A stretch of 64,000 nucleotides of DNA from Odontesthes bonariensis (taxonomy: Eukaryota > Chordata > Actinopteri > Atheriniformes > Atherinopsidae), in the NCBI RefSeq assembly GCF_027942865.1, contig NC_134520.1:38091681-38155680 (forward strand), read 5' to 3'. Positions 61,001 to 64,000 of the stretch are shown one piece after another. The notes below the pieces were generated by a model, which worked only from the letters and a program-made list of their open reading frames with translations, did not search any database and was not told the DNA's origin. A program made the translations under genes and the position numbers. The stretch's first letter is position 1. Each line of letters starts with the position of its first letter.

Positions 61001-63617
61001 AAGATACCCCCTTGGCTCTGAACGGAAGTCAATATGTTCCTCGTCGCTCTCGTAGTCAGACATCTTCCCGAGCAGTAAACAAAGTGAATCGACTCGTGCG
61101 CACAGCTCGCGGTCAGAATGACGTGCGCACTGATACACAATGAGAGACAGTATAGGGCCCAAGTGATAACGAGGAGTGACTTTTGCCGGCTTCGGTTTTT
61201 GTGATGAAATAAATCACTCTTTAGCACACGTACTGTTTTGGGAAGAAAAACGCGCTAATTTCTTGACCCCAGCAAACAAGCCGGACTACTTTCGCCTTGA
61301 CCAACACTGGACAAGAACTCGGCTCACAGGACACTGTCGGGGGTAAGTCAGTTTGAATGCACGACACTGGTTATGGTGATGCCATACAGATTCATGTCAA
61401 ATATCCCGAACTATCCCTTTAAGGCGGTAGCATGGTTGCCGCGTCTGTCACGGCGGTGTCGCACCGTGACGTCAAAATGGCGTTTCAGGCCTGGCGCTTC
61501 CCTTGAAAAGACGGCGCAGCGCGTTGTCGTGCACCAGTCGATTTTTGTAACTTGGCGGCGCCGAGCACAACGAACCGGATGGACCGTTGTGAGACCGGCT
61601 CAGTGAGGAGGTGCGTTTGTACAGCAGCTGTACGAAACTGCAGTGAAACAGCACAGGGAGCACGTAAACTCCCAAAACTGGTGCACAGAGATGGGCAGAA
61701 CTTTGGGAAAAGAGGGAGAGTTCTGTAAGAATTTGTGGAAGAAGCTACGGGACAGATACGTGAAGGCAAAGAAGAGGGCAGAGACTCTGGTGATGCCGGG
61801 GGCTTCAGACGTTCACCTCTATTAACTGAATTAAAAAATTAAAATGATCCAAAAACTGCAGCAGCATCATTAATTACAGTATTCCTGCTCTTGACAGCGG
61901 CATTGTTTTCTTCTCCACTTTCGTGGTTGTAGAGTAGAGGTAACCTTCAGGTAGCAGCGCCACCTCTGTGACGGAGAAAACTGCAACTACTGGCGCATCG
62001 ACTTCCGCCACTATACATGGCGGGCACGAAATCGTGACGTCATCAACACCGCTCGCGCTAGCAGACGCGGCAACCATGCTAGAGCCTTTACACACCTGTG
62101 GGTGAGTTTTGCACCTGTGGGTGAGTTTGAGTTGTACACCTGTGGGTGAGTGGTACACCTGTGGGTGAGTTTTGCACCTGTGGGTGAGTTTTGCACCTGT
62201 GGGTGAGTTGTACACCTGTGGGTGAGTTTGAGTTGTACACCTGTGGGTGAGTTTGAGTTGTACACCTGTGGGTGAGTTTGAGTTGTACACCTGTGGGTGA
62301 GTTGTGCACCTGTGGGTGAGTTGTGCACCTGTGGGTGAGTTTGAGTTGTACACCTGTGGGTGAGTTTGAGTTGTACACCTGTGGGTGAGTTGTGCACCTG
62401 TGGGTGAGTTGTGCACCTGTGGGTGAGTTTGAGTTGTACACCTGTCGGTGAGTGGTACACCTGTGGGTGAGTTTGAGTTGTGCACCTGTGGGTGAGTTGT
62501 ACACCTGTGGGTGAGTTTTGCACCTGTGGGTGAGTTGTACACCTGTGGGTGAGTTTGAGTTGTACACCTGTCGGTGAGTGGTACACCTGTGGGTGAGTTT
62601 GAGTTGTGCACCTGTGGGTGAGTTGTACACCTGTGGGTAACATGAGGGGGGGTCTCTCACACCTGTCGGGGTCTCTGAATGTGTTTAGGCTCGCGGCTGC
62701 TCTCGGCCGACGGTGACGGGCAGATCAAGTGTTGGTCCATGTCGGACCACCTGGTGAACAGCTGGGAGAGCGTCCTGAGCAGCTCGGTGGACGGCGACCC
62801 CATCATCGCTCTGAGCTGGCTGCACAACGGCGTGAAGCTGGCGCTGCACGTGGAGATGGTGAGGACGCGCTCGTGCACGGTGGGCGCCGCTCTGCGCGGC
62901 CGGCGAATAACCGACTCCTCCTCTCGCTTCAGTCGGGCTCCACCAACTTCGGCGAGAAGTTCTCCCGGGTGAAGTTCTCTCCGTCCCTGACGCTGTTCGG
63001 CGGGAAGCCGATGGAGGGCTGGCTGGCGGTGACGGTGAGCGGCTTGGTGACGGTGTCGCTGCTGAAGCCCGGCGGCGCCCTGCTGACGGCGAGCGAGAGT
63101 CTGTGCCGGCTGCGGGGACGCGTGGCGCTGGCCGACATCGCCTTCACCGGGGGAGGGAACATCGTGGTGGCGGCCACCGACGGCAGCAGCTCCTCCCCCG
63201 TGCAGTTCTACAAGGTGAGCGCCGTCGCCACGGTGAGCGTCGCCACGGTTACCGCCGCCCGTCCACTGAAACCCGTCTGACTCTTGCGTGCAGGTGGTGG
63301 TCAGCGTGGTCAGCGAGAAGTGCCGCATCGACACGGAGCTGCTGCCGTCGCTGTTCCTGCGCTGCACCACCGACCCCATGAGGAGGGAGAAGTACCCCGC
63401 CGTCACACACCTCAAGTTCCTGACCCGGGAGAACTCCGAGCAGGTGAGAACCCAGACACAGAACCAGAACCCAGAAACCAGAACCGGGCTCTGACGGGGC
63501 GTCTGTTTCAGGTCCTGCTGTGCGCGTCCAATCAGAGCGGCAGCATCGTGGAGTGCTGGTCTCTGAGGAAGGAGGGCCTTCCTGTCAACAACATCTTTCA
63601 GCACCGGTCGCCAGTTG
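58033..63617 (+). CDS. med16: Mediator complex subunit 16 (5' portion, 6 exons)
   Basis: MED16 is a tail-module subunit of Mediator that links activators to RNA polymerase II. Exons are 58033-58171, 58251-58358, 62689-62858, 62933-63214, 63294-63443 and 63512-63617, then a donor GTAAGA leading out of the window. Phases agree, giving 318 residues of the roughly 850 expected. The protein begins [20 protein letters not shown], and the WD40 propeller is evident in [15 protein letters not shown] with [15 protein letters not shown] (exons 2-3). Then come [80 protein letters not shown] and [20 protein letters not shown], very close to human MED16 as I remember it. Intron 2 (58359-62688) is a donor-seeded minisatellite with three transposons in it. 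Exons 3-6 are compact and CG-rich, in contrast. Confidence 0.96.
58359..59585 (+). repeat. 19-bp minisatellite starting at the med16 exon 2 donor
   Basis: About 64 copies of GTGAGTTGTACACCTGTGG (variants GTGAGTTACACACCTGTGG, GTGAGTCTCACACCTGCGG). The first unit starts at intron base +1. Every unit begins GTGAGT, a consensus 5' splice site hexamer, and contains the E-box CACCTG. The array resumes at 60187-60229 and 62098-62640 around inserted transposons. Confidence 0.97.
59586..60186. mobile_element. DNA transposon with 9-bp target duplication in the med16 array
   Basis: 601 bp with inverted ends TAGCCTGGGCGA (59586) and TCGCCAGGCTA (ending 60186). Flanked by GAGTTCTAC at 59577-59585 and 60187-60195, and the flanks restore one array unit. 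No transposase frame. A 9-bp duplication suits Mutator-like elements, but an 8-bp hAT reading cannot be excluded because the end bases are ambiguous. Confidence 0.75.
60232..61418. mobile_element. TTAA-target (Kolobok-like) element with about 330-bp inverted repeats
   Basis: 1187 bp flanked by TTAA (60228-60231, 61419-61422). The terminal repeats 60232-60562 and 61089-61418 look essentially identical in inverse orientation, starting AGGGATAGTTCGGGATATTT. Such identity implies a recent insertion. The short interior holds a minus-strand gene remnant (next entry). Confidence 0.85.
60587..61063 (-). pseudogene. Transposon-encoded protein with P2X7 C-terminal-like Cys-rich domain, interrupted
   Basis: From the ATG at 61063 the frame reads [20 protein letters not shown], an acidic stretch, then [18 protein letters not shown] and a TGA (about 60802). 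The same frame continues [14 protein letters not shown] and later [20 protein letters not shown]. The pattern WCxC..C..M.TE.EC.C....HEW...CIT is that of the zinc-binding domain of P2X7 receptor tails, also known in transposon proteins. The stop falls where the family has a cysteine. Confidence 0.6.
61422..62097. mobile_element. PIF/Harbinger-like element with MADF-domain remnant
   Basis: 676 bp with inverted ends AGGCGGTAGCATGGTTGCCG (61422) and CGGCAACCATGCTAGAGCCT (ending 62097), about 25 bp with two mismatches. TTA duplication: 62098-62100 on the right and 60228-60230 on the left, the left copy now separated by the TTAA element. Plus strand 61622-61815 encodes [20 protein letters not shown] then [16 protein letters not shown], a MADF/Myb-like DNA-binding domain usual in Harbinger second proteins. 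Confidence 0.8.
62098..62640 (+). repeat. Right part of the med16 intron 2 minisatellite
   Basis: About 25 units, mixing 19-bp GTGAGTTGTACACCTGTGG with 25-bp units that gain TTGAGT (GTGAGTTTGAGTTGTACACC plus TGTGG). It ends about 50 bp before the exon 3 acceptor. Confidence 0.95.
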
Positions 63618-64000
63618 GTAAGAAACACACCTGGATCAGCTGTTCTGAGCATAGATATGTATAGAACCATAGATATGTATAGAACCATAGATATGTATAG
63701 AACCATAGATATGTTTAGAACCATAGATATGTATAGAATGGCTAGATATCTCGTCCGCGTTGCTGGGCAACGGAGTGGAACGTCCGCAGATGGCGGCCAT
63801 CTTACCACAGGCAGCTCTCTCGCCGACAACATTGTGTTGATGGTGAAACATTCAAGACATAACTTGCTTAATTCTCAAACGTTTAGGTTATTATAAACAT
63901 CAAAGTAGTAAGCTAATTATCACACTACAGACAAAGTCCATATTTATTTTTTTAAATAAAAACGTAAATATTTCAGGTTTATTTGCCCCATGACTGAACT
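63618..64000 (+). other. Start of med16 intron 6
   Basis: 63645-63740 holds five copies of an 18-bp unit AGAACCATAGATATGTAT. The rest is AT-rich with no recognised feature; the window ends in the intron. Confidence 0.75.

Noticed and set aside
58359..62640. CRISPR-like regular repeats
   Set aside because: Units are contiguous without unique spacers, in a vertebrate intron; it is a minisatellite.

Overview
The window is vertebrate nuclear DNA, almost certainly from a teleost fish and probably a percomorph. It has split genes with GT-AG introns, fish-type transposons (hAT, Harbinger, TTAA-target elements, a Tc1 fragment, LINE tails) and a very heavy load of minisatellites. About 22 kb, roughly a third of the window, is tandem array. 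Five genes are supported by exon-by-exon reading with consistent splice phases. All names come from remembered protein families; no search was run.

Layout. (1) 773-4925 (+): 3' part of trmt13, a tRNA 2'-O-methyltransferase; its 5' exons lie left of the window. (2) 15149-6608 (-): complete lrrc39, a leucine-rich-repeat protein of the striated-muscle M-band, with a 5.7 kb, 20-bp-unit minisatellite in its last intron. (3) 33641-18391 (-): complete dbt, the E2 core of the mitochondrial branched-chain 2-oxoacid dehydrogenase, with a 4.4 kb, 34-bp-unit array in intron 10 and a TE-rich first intron. (4) 46456-55101 (+): misp-like gene with an AKAP2/MISP C-terminal domain; a possible 5' coding exon lies at 39588. 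(5) 58033-63617 (+): 5' part of med16 (Mediator tail subunit); it continues beyond the right edge.

The genes do not form one pathway. trmt13-lrrc39-dbt matches the gene order I recall for human 1p21, and misp and med16 both lie in human 19p13.3, so the window spans a junction between two ancestral blocks.

The most striking feature is how minisatellites relate to splice sites. In lrrc39 intron 6 and med16 intron 2 the array begins exactly at the 5' splice site, and its unit is a near copy of that site. Hundreds of donor-like sequences therefore follow the true donor. Several other arrays abut exon borders. The very long ORFs on both strands (for example 6542-10801 and 6817-11133) are products of this repeat structure and are not called as genes. 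Transposons have inserted into arrays several times, and clean target-site duplications allow the order of some insertions to be read.
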